From Marinospirillum sp031581385 (GTDB lineage: Bacteria; Pseudomonadota; Gammaproteobacteria; Pseudomonadales; Halomonadaceae), in contig NZ_CP085242.1 in the NCBI RefSeq assembly GCF_044810985.1, positions 2,914,001 to 2,978,000 of the forward strand: 64,000 nt of DNA, read 5' to 3'. The position numbers and the translations under genes were made by a program. The notes under the pieces were generated by a model. That model saw nothing but the letters and a program-made list of their open reading frames with translations, had not been told where the DNA came from and ran no database searches. Shown in pieces: positions 25,072 to 33,694 of this stretch. Position 1 is the stretch's first letter, and every line of letters starts with the position of its first letter.

Positions 25072-28000
25072 TTATTGCTGTATACCTAGACTGAGCTTCA
25101 GCCAGTTCTCTGTGTCGGTTTCCGCTTGAATTACTTGAACGGTTTTCTGGGGTTTGCAAGTGTTTCTTAGCTTTTGTGAAGCAAAGAGCCACCCACTGAT
25201 TTGTGGTTCAAGCGGTTGCCACATCTCCCAGTCAGTCAGGCTGGTGATGACAACCCACTGCTCAACTCGGGTGTAAACTGCAGTCTCTTCAATCAGATCT
25301 TTGTGATGTTCGGGTTGCCCTAGGTAAATGCAGTAATCAGGTAGTAGTCGAGCTAATTCAACCGAAGTTATGGGAGAGGGCATTGCCGAGCTCATAAAGT
25401 GATGCTCTTGCAGCAGAATTTTTTCATCATTTACTGCCTGCTTGAGTCCTTTTATGAGAGCAGCTGCAACTTCAATCTGTTCTGTCTGATAGTCCAGGTA
25501 AGCGGCTAGGAACTGAGGGCGTTGATGGTGAATGGGATGCCACCGACCTGATAGCAGGGTGTCTGCATAGATTCCTGAGCCTCTCAACTCCAGGTTTTTG
25601 TTAAAGGCCGGATCACTGGGTAATAGATTGAACCAACGGTCTTTAAATGATTTGCTATCTGCCTTACTAGGTGCTGCAAGACTGCTTGTCAGAACCAGAC
25701 TGCTGAGCGGTGTCCAAACCAGCTTATGGCCATGAGTGCAAAGTTTGAGCTGTAAGTCATTGACTGCAAGAGCACCTGAATAAGAAGAGTCTAGTCCACC
25801 CTGTTCAGTAAACAAACTTCGTTTTACCGCAACGCAAGCAGGGTTAAGTGCATTAAAGCTCTGCTCACACCAGGCACGTGGAAGGCCAGGAACCTCTTGT
25901 TCAAGGAAAAAATCTCGATAGAGGTCACCCACCATTCCATCCTTACCCAGAATCTGACCAGCACTGACGAGGGTTGCTTTGGTAGAGGCTAGACGTGGCC
26001 CCACCATGGCAACATCAGAACGTTGCAATTGGTCAATAATAGGATCCAGCCAATTAGGCTGCACCCAGCGCAATAGCTCTGTAGCCAATATAAAGAACTC
26101 AGATTGAGTAGCTGCAACCAGCTCACACCACTGGCTAACCAATGGATTATTGACGGCACTCATCTCAACCCAGTTAATATTAGGAAGACGGATATTTTCA
26201 GCTGCAAGCCATTGTTCAGCTGTCTGCTGGTTAGTAGGCACTGCAATGTGAATATGTAAACTATTACTGAGCTGTTGCTCTTGCAGAGATTGAAGACAGT
26301 TTTTAAGTTGATGAGTCAATCCCGCAGTAGCCAGTAGAAGGTCAACACTGACTTCAGTGTTGCCAATATGATACCGGGTGTTATAGATTTGAGGGTAAAG
26401 TCCTGGTTGCACCTGTGCTTTGTCAAACCCACAGCGATCAAGATGCTCTTGGCGAATAAGTGCACCCAGTGCCTCATTTTCTGGGCTGGCAACCAAGTTA
26501 TCCATATACTCCGACCGATCCACAAGAACTTCTGCAATATGCCCTATAGCAGGAAGCGTCATGCGCTCAGCAATGCGGAAAACCAAATCTTCCGTTTGGC
26601 GGTAAGCGAAGGGCCTGAAACCTTCCATAGCCTGCCAGGCATCTTTACGAAATGCTGTAGCCCGGTTGACATAGTCGGTTGAACGGAGCAGATCAAGATT
26701 AAAGTCAGGTTTGAAGATAGGGTCAACTGGTAAACTGGTGGCAAATCGTGACTCATCATCGGCCAACTCTTCGTGTGTAGACTGAACTAAAACTTCATCC
26801 CCATAGATGGCGAGCCAATCACCGTTAATATTGGCATAGTCAGCCAAGTTAAATAGAGCCTGGGGTTGTAGCTCATCACCTGGCCAGAGCTGCATCACCC
26901 AATCGGACTCGACGGCTTCAATGACTTCATTGATTTGATCAAAGGGTGAGTCACTTTGCACCCATTGCAAATTTGGATGTTCAAGTAGGCTTGTATCTGG
27001 GCAGGCATCAGGGCTGATGATGCTGATACCGTAATGTGGGTAAATTTGTAATTCAAAACTATCCAGAGTATTGGCCAAAGCATCAAAAAGAGACCTGTCT
27101 GCAATAACGACCAAGTGAAAGTTAGGTTTATGTTGCCATTGATTATAGCGTTCACCCATCAACTGGCCGGTAAGCTCATTGGGTTGGGTTCTTGCGCGCC
27201 AAGCTTGAAAGGCGTTGGTCTGATGAAAGCGAGCATCTTGCCCCATTACTTCCAGGTGGTCATAGAAATCATCAGCAGAGCGAACTTTCTTGGCTGCTTC
27301 TTCCTGGCCCAGAATTTCCAACAGATAAGCTGCTGATTCTTGAGTCGCCTGCTGCCGCTGAGTGGGTTCTATTAATTCATCCCTATCAATGACCAGATCA
27401 GCAATGTCTTCACGCAGGTCTTCATCATCAACCAGTCGCTTTAACTCGGCAGCAAGACCAGTAGGTTCGCATTGAATAACTCCGTCATCAGCTCCATAAA
27501 CCAAGTTGGCCAGGAAAGTTTGACGAATGACCAGCTCAATGGTGGGTTTACCCAAAGACATACTTTCCATGGCAATACCCGAACCACAAGAAATGGTTAT
27601 GTCTGAACGAGCTACGACTACCTCAGGTCGGATAAAAAGATAAGCCAGGTTTTTATCCAAGCCGAATTTCCTGGCTTTATGGCGAACCTGTTCTTCACCA
27701 AATGAAATGCCAGAAGGTCTATCCTTAACAATAAAGAACAGCTCTTCTTCAGTGTTTTCCTGAACCTCAGCGGCTGCCTGTAAAAAAGCATCCAAGGATT
27801 TTTCGTAGGTTTCAGGGTCGGCACAGGCGCTCTCCAGGAAGGCGTAGGAGGTGAAGAAGCTGATTACCAGCGCATCATCAGGGATTTCCAGTTGTTCATT
27901 AATTTGAATCAGCTGCTCAAAACCAATATCCCGATAAGCATCCCAATTAATCAAGCCAGTAACCTGGCGTTCACCTCGGCCAGTTTGCATATCATCCAAG

Positions 28001-28566
28001 GTTAGATTGCAGCGCTCACTGGTCAGGGTCATGTGGCTGGAAACAAAATGACGCATACTGCCAACACTACGGAAAGTATAAGGGCAGTGGCAAAAGTGGA
28101 TGCTGGGCACATCACGATGCCTGGCCCAGTTAACCAGGGTAGCTTCATGGATCATATACTCCTGATTGACCAGGAGTGCTTTGATATCAAACTGATCAGC
28201 CAAAGCATCCAGACCGCGGTGGAGAGTCAGGAGTTTTTCAGTACGCGACTGAGCAACGGTGAGAATACGATCAGCCAGATCAGTACGTTGGTTTCGGGTT
28301 TCAAGCCAGTCTTCAAGCTGAGGGCCTGACTCATCCAGATAAGCATTGTATTTTTCAGTAAGCTGCTTGGTTTCAGTTAGAGCTTCATAGCTGGATACAG
28401 CTTCTTCGATAACATGCACTTTAACCTGGTGCTTTTTGGCCAAGCTTTGGGCAATCCCAGCGAAAAGGCGAGGAGCAATAATGTCCATAGGCTGTTCATG
28501 CAAAACAGCATCCAGCAAGCTTGCCTGGCGATCAAGCAATGTGGAAATAACAGCAGGTTGCTTCAT
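25072..28566 (-). CDS. Large multidomain glycosyltransferase, probable flagellin glycosylation
   Basis: A 1164-residue cytosolic protein without signal peptide or membrane spans. Residues about 1-430 look like a GT-B capsule/epimerase-type domain, with ISCGSGIAMESMSLGKPTIEL near 328-345 as the nucleotide-sugar loop. About 490-740 resembles a GT2 (GT-A) domain (FHLVVIADRSLFDALANTLDSF, VMQLWPGDEL). About 750-1000 looks like another GT2-like repeat (VSVDLLLATAGLTHQLKNCLQSL, MVGPRLAS). Large GT proteins next to flagellin genes, such as FgtA of Pseudomonas, glycosylate flagellin. Its place directly upstream of flagellin 2 and at the end of the sugar operon supports that role. Domain limits are estimates. 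The first sugar and the linkage cannot be told. Confidence 0.7.
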   Translation of the reverse strand: MKQPAVISTLLDRQASLLDAVLHEQPMDIIAPRLFAGIAQSLAKKHQVKVHVIEEAVSSYEALTETKQLTEKYNAYLDESGPQLEDWLETRNQRTDLADRILTVAQSRTEKLLTLHRGLDALADQFDIKALLVNQEYMIHEATLVNWARHRDVPSIHFCHCPYTFRSVGSMRHFVSSHMTLTSERCNLTLDDMQTGRGERQVTGLINWDAYRDIGFEQLIQINEQLEIPDDALVISFFTSYAFLESACADPETYEKSLDAFLQAAAEVQENTEEELFFIVKDRPSGISFGEEQVRHKARKFGLDKNLAYLFIRPEVVVARSDITISCGSGIAMESMSLGKPTIELVIRQTFLANLVYGADDGVIQCEPTGLAAELKRLVDDEDLREDIADLVIDRDELIEPTQRQQATQESAAYLLEILGQEEAAKKVRSADDFYDHLEVMGQDARFHQTNAFQAWRARTQPNELTGQLMGERYNQWQHKPNFHLVVIADRSLFDALANTLDSFELQIYPHYGISIISPDACPDTSLLEHPNLQWVQSDSPFDQINEVIEAVESDWVMQLWPGDELQPQALFNLADYANINGDWLAIYGDEVLVQSTHEELADDESRFATSLPVDPIFKPDFNLDLLRSTDYVNRATAFRKDAWQAMEGFRPFAYRQTEDLVFRIAERMTLPAIGHIAEVLVDRSEYMDNLVASPENEALGALIRQEHLDRCGFDKAQVQPGLYPQIYNTRYHIGNTEVSVDLLLATAGLTHQLKNCLQSLQEQQLSNSLHIHIAVPTNQQTAEQWLAAENIRLPNINWVEMSAVNNPLVSQWCELVAATQSEFFILATELLRWVQPNWLDPIIDQLQRSDVAMVGPRLASTKATLVSAGQILGKDGMVGDLYRDFFLEQEVPGLPRAWCEQSFNALNPACVAVKRSLFTEQGGLDSSYSGALAVNDLQLKLCTHGHKLVWTPLSSLVLTSSLAAPSKADSKSFKDRWFNLLPSDPAFNKNLELRGSGIYADTLLSGRWHPIHHQRPQFLAAYLDYQTEQIEVAAALIKGLKQAVNDEKILLQEHHFMSSAMPSPITSVELARLLPDYCIYLGQPEHHKDLIEETAVYTRVEQWVVITSLTDWEMWQPLEPQISGWLFASQKLRNTCKPQKTVQVIQAETDTENWLKLSLGIQQ

Positions 28567-28575
28567 GGTGACTCC

Positions 28576-29082
28576 TTAACGAAAGCGCTTGACCTGAGGG
28601 TTGGAAATAGCAGCTAGTTCTTTGAAAACTTCATAAGTCAAGGATGCATAGAGGGGAATGCCTTTGTAGCAGAGCTGTTCTTGATTCAAGGTACTAGTCC
28701 AATGGTCAGCCAAGAAACCCTTATCCCGGTCTAATTGACTGTCTCTCAGCCAGGCAAAAAGCACTTCCTGCTGCTTCTCGTTGAGAGCAGTAAACAGCCA
28801 GTTTTTTCGTGGAACATCTACAAGTTGAGCTAAGCGAAGTATAAACTGAGCGGGATACAAGGCTTCAAAGTGTGTTTCAAGCAATCCAGAAATGTCAGGC
28901 AGTTCTGTGGGTGCTGGATATGTATGGAAAGTTGGCGCTATCTGTGCCTGCCAGACTTGCATAAACTCCTGAAAAGCGGGATCAACATGCAGCCAGCTCA
29001 TCAAACGCTTCCAGGCATTGGGCCCACAGAAGGTTTTTTGTTGCAGCTCAGCCATAAATTCATCGGAAAGATAATCCATCAT
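28576..29082 (-). CDS. Uncharacterised 168-residue protein in glycosylation operon
   Basis: I do not recognise this family. The protein is soluble, rich in aromatic residues and Leu, with no signal peptide or membrane span. It begins MMDYLSDEFMAELQQKTF and contains GPNAWKRLMSWLHVDPAFQEFM and RKNWLFTALNEKQQEVLFAWL. Its first codons overlap the end of the HAD gene by 4 bases, and it ends 9 bases before the large glycosyltransferase. So it is very likely translated with them, perhaps as an accessory factor of that enzyme. No function is claimed. Confidence 0.7.
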   Translation of the reverse strand: MMDYLSDEFMAELQQKTFCGPNAWKRLMSWLHVDPAFQEFMQVWQAQIAPTFHTYPAPTELPDISGLLETHFEALYPAQFILRLAQLVDVPRKNWLFTALNEKQQEVLFAWLRDSQLDRDKGFLADHWTSTLNQEQLCYKGIPLYASLTYEVFKELAAISNPQVKRFR

Positions 29083-29744
29083 GAAAACCTTTTGAGTAGT
29101 TGTTTAATTGAAGTCACAGAGTCGATACCATTCTGCTCAGCCCAAGCTTGCCAGTCCTTGACTTCAGTCCATTGACTAACAAAGAGGAAATCCAGGCCTG
29201 CACGCGAAGCTGCCTGATAATCATATTGACTGTCACCCAGAAAGAGAGCTGGCTTTTGGATGCAACCTGAAGCGATCACTCGTTTGAGGATATCATCCTT
29301 GGAATCAGGGCTGCCAAAAATGCCACCATCAAACAGATGATGCAAACCCCGTTCAGCAAAAATTTCTTGTAACTCAGCTTGGTCACCACCAGAAACAATC
29401 ATCCAAGGGATGCCCGCAGTTAGTTCTCGAAGTTCAAAAAGCCCTTTAGCAACCTCACAGCTTAACAAGCCATGGCGAACTTTTTTGGCATAAAAAGAGA
29501 GCAGATCGTCAAGATTAGGGGGATGGGTGTTAGGAGATACGCTTGGAAAAATTACATCACAAAAATAGGCAAACTTCTTGTAACGAGAAATGCCACCATT
29601 GGCGGTATGGTAGTCTACCAAGGCGTGAGCAGCAGCTTCACTATAGTGGAGTGCAGTTTGATAGAAGGCTTGGGTTTTAACTGAGTTGGAATTAAGAAGG
29701 ACACCGTCACAATCGAAAATGAGGGAAGAAATGGATGGTTGCAT
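29079..29744 (-). CDS. HAD-superfamily hydrolase
   Basis: A 221-residue HAD phosphatase. Motif I is IFDCDGVLLNS (nucleophilic Asp and acid Asp), motif II is MIVSGG, motif III Lys falls around SPDSKDDILKRV, and motif IV is LFLGDSQYDYQAA. The helical cap is of the beta-phosphoglucomutase/Gph type. ATG 29744 is favoured over an in-frame GTG at 29771 that overlaps the upstream gene. In ulosonic acid pathways a HAD enzyme removes a phosphate from a 9-phosphate intermediate (as KdsC does for Kdo). That fits here as inference, though it may act on another sugar phosphate. Confidence 0.85.
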   Translation of the reverse strand: MQPSISSLIFDCDGVLLNSNSVKTQAFYQTALHYSEAAAHALVDYHTANGGISRYKKFAYFCDVIFPSVSPNTHPPNLDDLLSFYAKKVRHGLLSCEVAKGLFELRELTAGIPWMIVSGGDQAELQEIFAERGLHHLFDGGIFGSPDSKDDILKRVIASGCIQKPALFLGDSQYDYQAASRAGLDFLFVSQWTEVKDWQAWAEQNGIDSVTSIKQLLKRFS

Positions 29745-29749
29745 ATAAT

Positions 29750-30775
29750 TCAGATTTCCCGTTTTATCCACTCCTGAAGCCCTAAAAGGTCGCTGTTGGA
29801 TGGATTTTTTTTGAGAGCAAGTTTTAACTGGCGTTGTGCTTTGCGATGATTGCCAGCGAACATATCTAATCTTATCTGGTCGATTGTCTCAAACAAAAGC
29901 CGGTCAGCTTGAGTTTGTTGTGATTTTTTTTCAAATATATCCTGGAGCCCTGCATGCATATTTGCCAGGGCGCCTTTTGCCCAGTGCTCCGCAGCATCCA
30001 AGTCACCCATACGTTCGTGAAACTTAGCAATCCAATAACTTGATACCGCTCTATGTTGTGCTTTCTCAACTTCGGGTAGATGCTCCCAGCTACTTTCTTC
30101 ATTAGCTCGGAATACACTGCCTACAAAGTTGCCAAAGTACATCCCCTTACCAAAGTAGCCCATTTGAGAATTTCGAAATAAGTCGCCATTCTTGATAAAT
30201 GAAGATTCATAAATTCCCCCATGATTAGGTGCGTCAAAATATAATAAAATCCCCCCAGTATTTCTTTGAAGAACAGTGCATTTTCTCGCAAAAATTTTAT
30301 TTGTTTTTAAATCGTAAGGAGACAAAATTACATTAGGATGATTGGTGGGATAAGTGATGTGGCCAGTTTTGTTATTTAAAACTGCAAAGGAATGAAAGCA
30401 GCAAGAAAAGTTTTTGTTATTTTGAAGAAAGTCAACCTGTATTTGTAGCTTGTTTTTTTTTATCCAGAAATCATCACCTTCACAAAAAGCAACATAATCA
30501 AATTTATTAATGTGATCTCTAAATGGTCTTAGAAAACTTAGTTTTTTAGAAAGATGCATTGAGTGAGTGTTATGTTCTTGTAAAAAAAGATCAAAAATTT
30601 CAGGATTATTATTTTTGAATTTTTCTAATATCTCTTTAGTACCATCAGTAGATGCATCATCATGAACAATTATTTTAAAGCTAAAGTTGCACTCTTGTTC
30701 CAGAATGCTTTGCAAGTTCTTTTCGATAAAATTTGCATGGTTATAAGTCTGGATAATAATGGCTACATTAGGCAT
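29750..30775 (-). CDS. Family 2 glycosyltransferase
   Basis: A 341-residue GT-A enzyme. It shows AIIIQTYNHANFIEKNLQSIL, VHDDASTDGT (nucleotide-binding Asp), and CEGDDFWIKKNKLQ with the metal-binding D-D region. The C-terminal 90 residues (HERMGDLDAAEHWAKGALANM, GNHRKAQRQLKLALKKNP) look like TPR helices. ATG 30775 is preferred to a TTG at 30787. The first two thirds are AT-rich with many Asn and Lys while the C-terminal third is GC-richer, as if a boundary of transferred DNA runs through this gene. Confidence 0.85.
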   Translation of the reverse strand: MPNVAIIIQTYNHANFIEKNLQSILEQECNFSFKIIVHDDASTDGTKEILEKFKNNNPEIFDLFLQEHNTHSMHLSKKLSFLRPFRDHINKFDYVAFCEGDDFWIKKNKLQIQVDFLQNNKNFSCCFHSFAVLNNKTGHITYPTNHPNVILSPYDLKTNKIFARKCTVLQRNTGGILLYFDAPNHGGIYESSFIKNGDLFRNSQMGYFGKGMYFGNFVGSVFRANEESSWEHLPEVEKAQHRAVSSYWIAKFHERMGDLDAAEHWAKGALANMHAGLQDIFEKKSQQTQADRLLFETIDQIRLDMFAGNHRKAQRQLKLALKKNPSNSDLLGLQEWIKREI

Positions 30776-30906
30776 TCGATATTCCAAGCTTGACTGTATT
30801 TGATAGAACTTTTATTAAAATATTCCAAGATAAATTTGACTGCTTAAAAAATCAGGCAATATCAATTATAATAAAGAGTAATATCAGGGTGAAATCATTA
30901 AATATA

Positions 30907-31941
30907 TTAATGGTTAGCTAAAGGGCAGTTCCTGCAGGTTGAAATGCTATCAATATTTCCATTTCTATGAGTTTCTCTCAGTTTGTTATACTTTTTACTT
31001 GTCCAGATTTCTTCTATGTTATTGTTATAAATATTCCCCATTACCATAGTTCTGTTAACATCAACACAACATGGTGTAACAACCCCGTCGGGGTGAATAA
31101 ACATTCGTTGCCATAATTGAGGGCAGCAAAATTTAGAGCTGGAGTTTGATTTGTCAGTTGATATTATATTTTCAACACGATTTTTCCCTTCAGAATTATT
31201 ATTCATCATGGAGTGGTCCATATAATCAACAGCTGCAACCACATCAACAATGGGTTCGAAAAGTTTTTTAAAGTCACTAAATTTTTTATCATTTTCGTTA
31301 ATTTTTACCATTGAAACTCTGGTAAATGGGGTGTAGCTTTCTTTAGGGTTGTTTCCTCGTATTTCATGAAACTGTATTATATTTTTTAATGTTTTTAAAT
31401 AATTTGCATTGACTCTTATTTTTTCATATTCATCTTTGTATGGTGAGTCAAAGGAAAAAAACAACTTATCGAGTCCACACTCAATTATTTTTTTTGATTT
31501 TTCTTTTGTGAGTGATGTTGCATTAGTGTTAAACATTGTATCAATTATACCCTTCTCCTTGGCATATGAAACCATTTTAAAAATGTTCCTATTCATCAAA
31601 GGCTCACCCAAATAGTTGAACTTTAATGACTGAACTCCTTTATGGGCTGCTTCATCAATAATTTCTTTATATTTTATGTAATCGAACTCTTGTACTTTCC
31701 AAAAGTTACCATTTTCGACCATGGTGGTTCTTGCACACATTGTGCATAATAAATTACAGTTTGAAGTTGCCTCAATGTCAAGGTGTATAGGTACGCGACC
31801 TACAATATTATTTTTTGGCCAATTAACCCAGTTTTTTCTATATTCTTTATAATCATCACTTTTTCCTGATTCCCATGCTTCAAGCTTATGGATGTTTTGA
31901 GGATGATAGTTGTGATCAATCTTGACTTCGACTTTATTCAT
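30907..31941 (-). CDS. Radical SAM / SPASM domain protein
   Basis: A 344-residue protein with the radical SAM cluster motif CNLLCTMC (CxxxCxxC) at about residues 63-70, a TIM-barrel-like run (SLKFNYLGEPLMN, FNTNATSLT), and a C-terminal SPASM-type Cys set (FCCPQLWQRMFIHPDGVVTPCC, CRNCPL) for auxiliary Fe-S clusters. It overlaps the SpsF-like gene by 4 bases. Similar proteins turn up in nonulosonic acid and LPS clusters, but their reactions are mostly unknown; sugar dehydration, epimerisation or methyl transfer are all possible. The gene is AT-rich. Confidence 0.85.
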   Translation of the reverse strand: MNKVEVKIDHNYHPQNIHKLEAWESGKSDDYKEYRKNWVNWPKNNIVGRVPIHLDIEATSNCNLLCTMCARTTMVENGNFWKVQEFDYIKYKEIIDEAAHKGVQSLKFNYLGEPLMNRNIFKMVSYAKEKGIIDTMFNTNATSLTKEKSKKIIECGLDKLFFSFDSPYKDEYEKIRVNANYLKTLKNIIQFHEIRGNNPKESYTPFTRVSMVKINENDKKFSDFKKLFEPIVDVVAAVDYMDHSMMNNNSEGKNRVENIISTDKSNSSSKFCCPQLWQRMFIHPDGVVTPCCVDVNRTMVMGNIYNNNIEEIWTSKKYNKLRETHRNGNIDSISTCRNCPLANH

Positions 31942-32702
31942 TTCAAAAACTCCTGATAATTGCTTTTTAGAGTAATCTTTTTCGGTGTTGCTTGTTTTAT
32001 TTTGCTATTGATAGAAGCAACCTCTTTGTTGGAATCTAAAAAATTTATTATTTTTTCGATGGTTGCAGTGTTATGGTCTGCTTTAACATTTTTTTCAATT
32101 ATTTGTGCCAAAGCCAAGTCATCTTCTACATCTACTGTCAATCGGTAATTTGGTCTATGTTCAGGATATTCAATTGGAACCTTCAGAACGCCATTACTAA
32201 AACCAAACTCTTCTTGAAAGTATTCTCCCCAGACCTCTGTATCATTTGTGTTTTTTAATTTGCATGCTTTTTCTAAGGCACTTTTCTTCACGGTATAGCT
32301 GAAAGCGCCGAATGGTAACCCTTCAATTTTTCCAAAGTCCCAATTGTTTAACTTAGAAGCGTTCAATAAACGGTCAGACCATTTTTGGCAAACCCAAGGG
32401 TTGTCAGCAGTTACACTTAGTACCCAGTCAAGATCTAAAAGTTGTGCAGCATCACGCATTCGAACCATAACATCATCAGGCTCACCTCTAAAGCAGTTAA
32501 CACCATAGCTTTTACAAAAGTCAGCAAGTTCATCATCTTGAGCAATCGTCGATGTTATTACTGTGACTGAATCAGCTAGGTGTACCTCTCGCATGCGATC
32601 AATTAAATGAGCAATCATAGGTTTATCACCAATTTTTCGCAAAACTTTGCGATGGAGACGTGTAGACTTTAATCTAGCTGTGATTAAGACACCTGAACTC
32701 AT
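31938..32702 (-). CDS. SpsF/NeuA-type cytidylyltransferase
   Basis: A 254-residue nucleotidyltransferase of the cytidylyltransferase (CMP-NeuAc synthetase/SpsF) family: VLITARLKSTRLHRKVLRKIGDKPMIAHLIDRM, then GEPDDVMVRMRDAA, SVTADNPWV and YRLTVDVEDDLALA. It likely activates an ulosonic acid with CMP. Its neighbour, overlapping by 4 bases, is the second NeuB/SpsE-type synthase, so they probably act as a pair. It is also the only candidate for CMP-legionaminate synthetase (LegF) besides the KdsB-like gene at 44515. The final 40 residues are Lys/Asn-rich and atypical. Confidence 0.78.
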   Translation of the reverse strand: MSSGVLITARLKSTRLHRKVLRKIGDKPMIAHLIDRMREVHLADSVTVITSTIAQDDELADFCKSYGVNCFRGEPDDVMVRMRDAAQLLDLDWVLSVTADNPWVCQKWSDRLLNASKLNNWDFGKIEGLPFGAFSYTVKKSALEKACKLKNTNDTEVWGEYFQEEFGFSNGVLKVPIEYPEHRPNYRLTVDVEDDLALAQIIEKNVKADHNTATIEKIINFLDSNKEVASINSKIKQATPKKITLKSNYQEFLK

Positions 32703-33694
32703 TCTATATGACCTAAACTAATTGGATTATGTTTTTTTATACTGTATTTCAATGATTTTCCAACATACGCTGATAACTTATTTGGAGGTGAACCTAAGTC
32801 AGGGCTACGTAATGCTATTAAATCTTCTTCTTTAATGATGTGACCTTTTTCAAAGTCTTCAACCGCAACAAGTGACTTTTTTGAATATATACGATATTTT
32901 TTTTCTGCTTCAGTGAAAGGGTGTGGTCGTGGATCGCCTAAAGCAATATCAATATCACGAAGCATGCTAACAAATTTACAAAACTCATTAGGGTTCAATG
33001 CAGCCTGATGGTCGGCACCTTCAAGTGACCTGTCATGGGTAATGTGTTTTTCAAGAATACTTAGACCTGCTCCTCTAGCAGCGATCGGTATATGAAACGC
33101 TGCTTCAGTATTTGCATCACTATGATCTTGGTAGCCTACAGGTAAACTGAAGGCGTGTCCCAATGTTACTGCTTGTAAGATTTCAGCGTCTTGGATAGCA
33201 GTTGGAAATAGTTGCTTTCCATACATTAGCCAAATATTATTGTTACCAGATTTTTTTATAGTGCTAATTGCTTCTGATATTTCATAGTATGTCGAAGCAC
33301 CTACACTTAAGTCTATTCTTTTGCCTGTGTTTGCAACTGCCTTTAATAACATGTCGTTAGATAAATCAGAAGTGTGAATCTTATATGCATCTACACCAAT
33401 TTCACGGGAAAAGTTAATTGTATTTATATCATAAACACAAGCAATAACTTCCATTTCTTCTGAGTTTTCTTTAACATAATAGAGTAAATCCTTCCAATCC
33501 TGTCTAGAGAGCTGAAGGTTCTGTAGAATCTGAATATCAGGGTGATGGGAAACAACTAGATCATGATGGTTCCATATCTGGAACTGTATTGCATCTGCCC
33601 CTGCTTTAATTGCACTTTTTATTATGTCTTTTGCTAGCTTTACTGATCCATCATGCGAACACGCCATTTCTGCTATAATATATGATCTTTTCAT
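32699..33694 (-). CDS. Second NeuB/SpsE-family ulosonic acid synthase with SAF domain
   Basis: A 331-residue enzyme. The TIM-barrel NeuB domain shows IIAEMACSHDGSVKLAKDIIKSA, AGADAIQFQIW, VGYQDHSDANTEAAF and LEKHITHDRSLEGADHQAALNP. A C-terminal SAF (antifreeze-like) domain (YSKKSLVAVEDFEKGHIIKEEDL) completes it. Such enzymes condense phosphoenolpyruvate with an amino sugar. It is clearly different from the LegI-type NeuB at 35419 and closer to SpsE-type proteins. The pairing with an SpsF-like gene suggests that a second ulosonic acid is made. Confidence 0.85.
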   Translation of the reverse strand: MKRSYIIAEMACSHDGSVKLAKDIIKSAIKAGADAIQFQIWNHHDLVVSHHPDIQILQNLQLSRQDWKDLLYYVKENSEEMEVIACVYDINTINFSREIGVDAYKIHTSDLSNDMLLKAVANTGKRIDLSVGASTYYEISEAISTIKKSGNNNIWLMYGKQLFPTAIQDAEILQAVTLGHAFSLPVGYQDHSDANTEAAFHIPIAARGAGLSILEKHITHDRSLEGADHQAALNPNEFCKFVSMLRDIDIALGDPRPHPFTEAEKKYRIYSKKSLVAVEDFEKGHIIKEEDLIALRSPDLGSPPNKLSAYVGKSLKYSIKKHNPISLGHIE

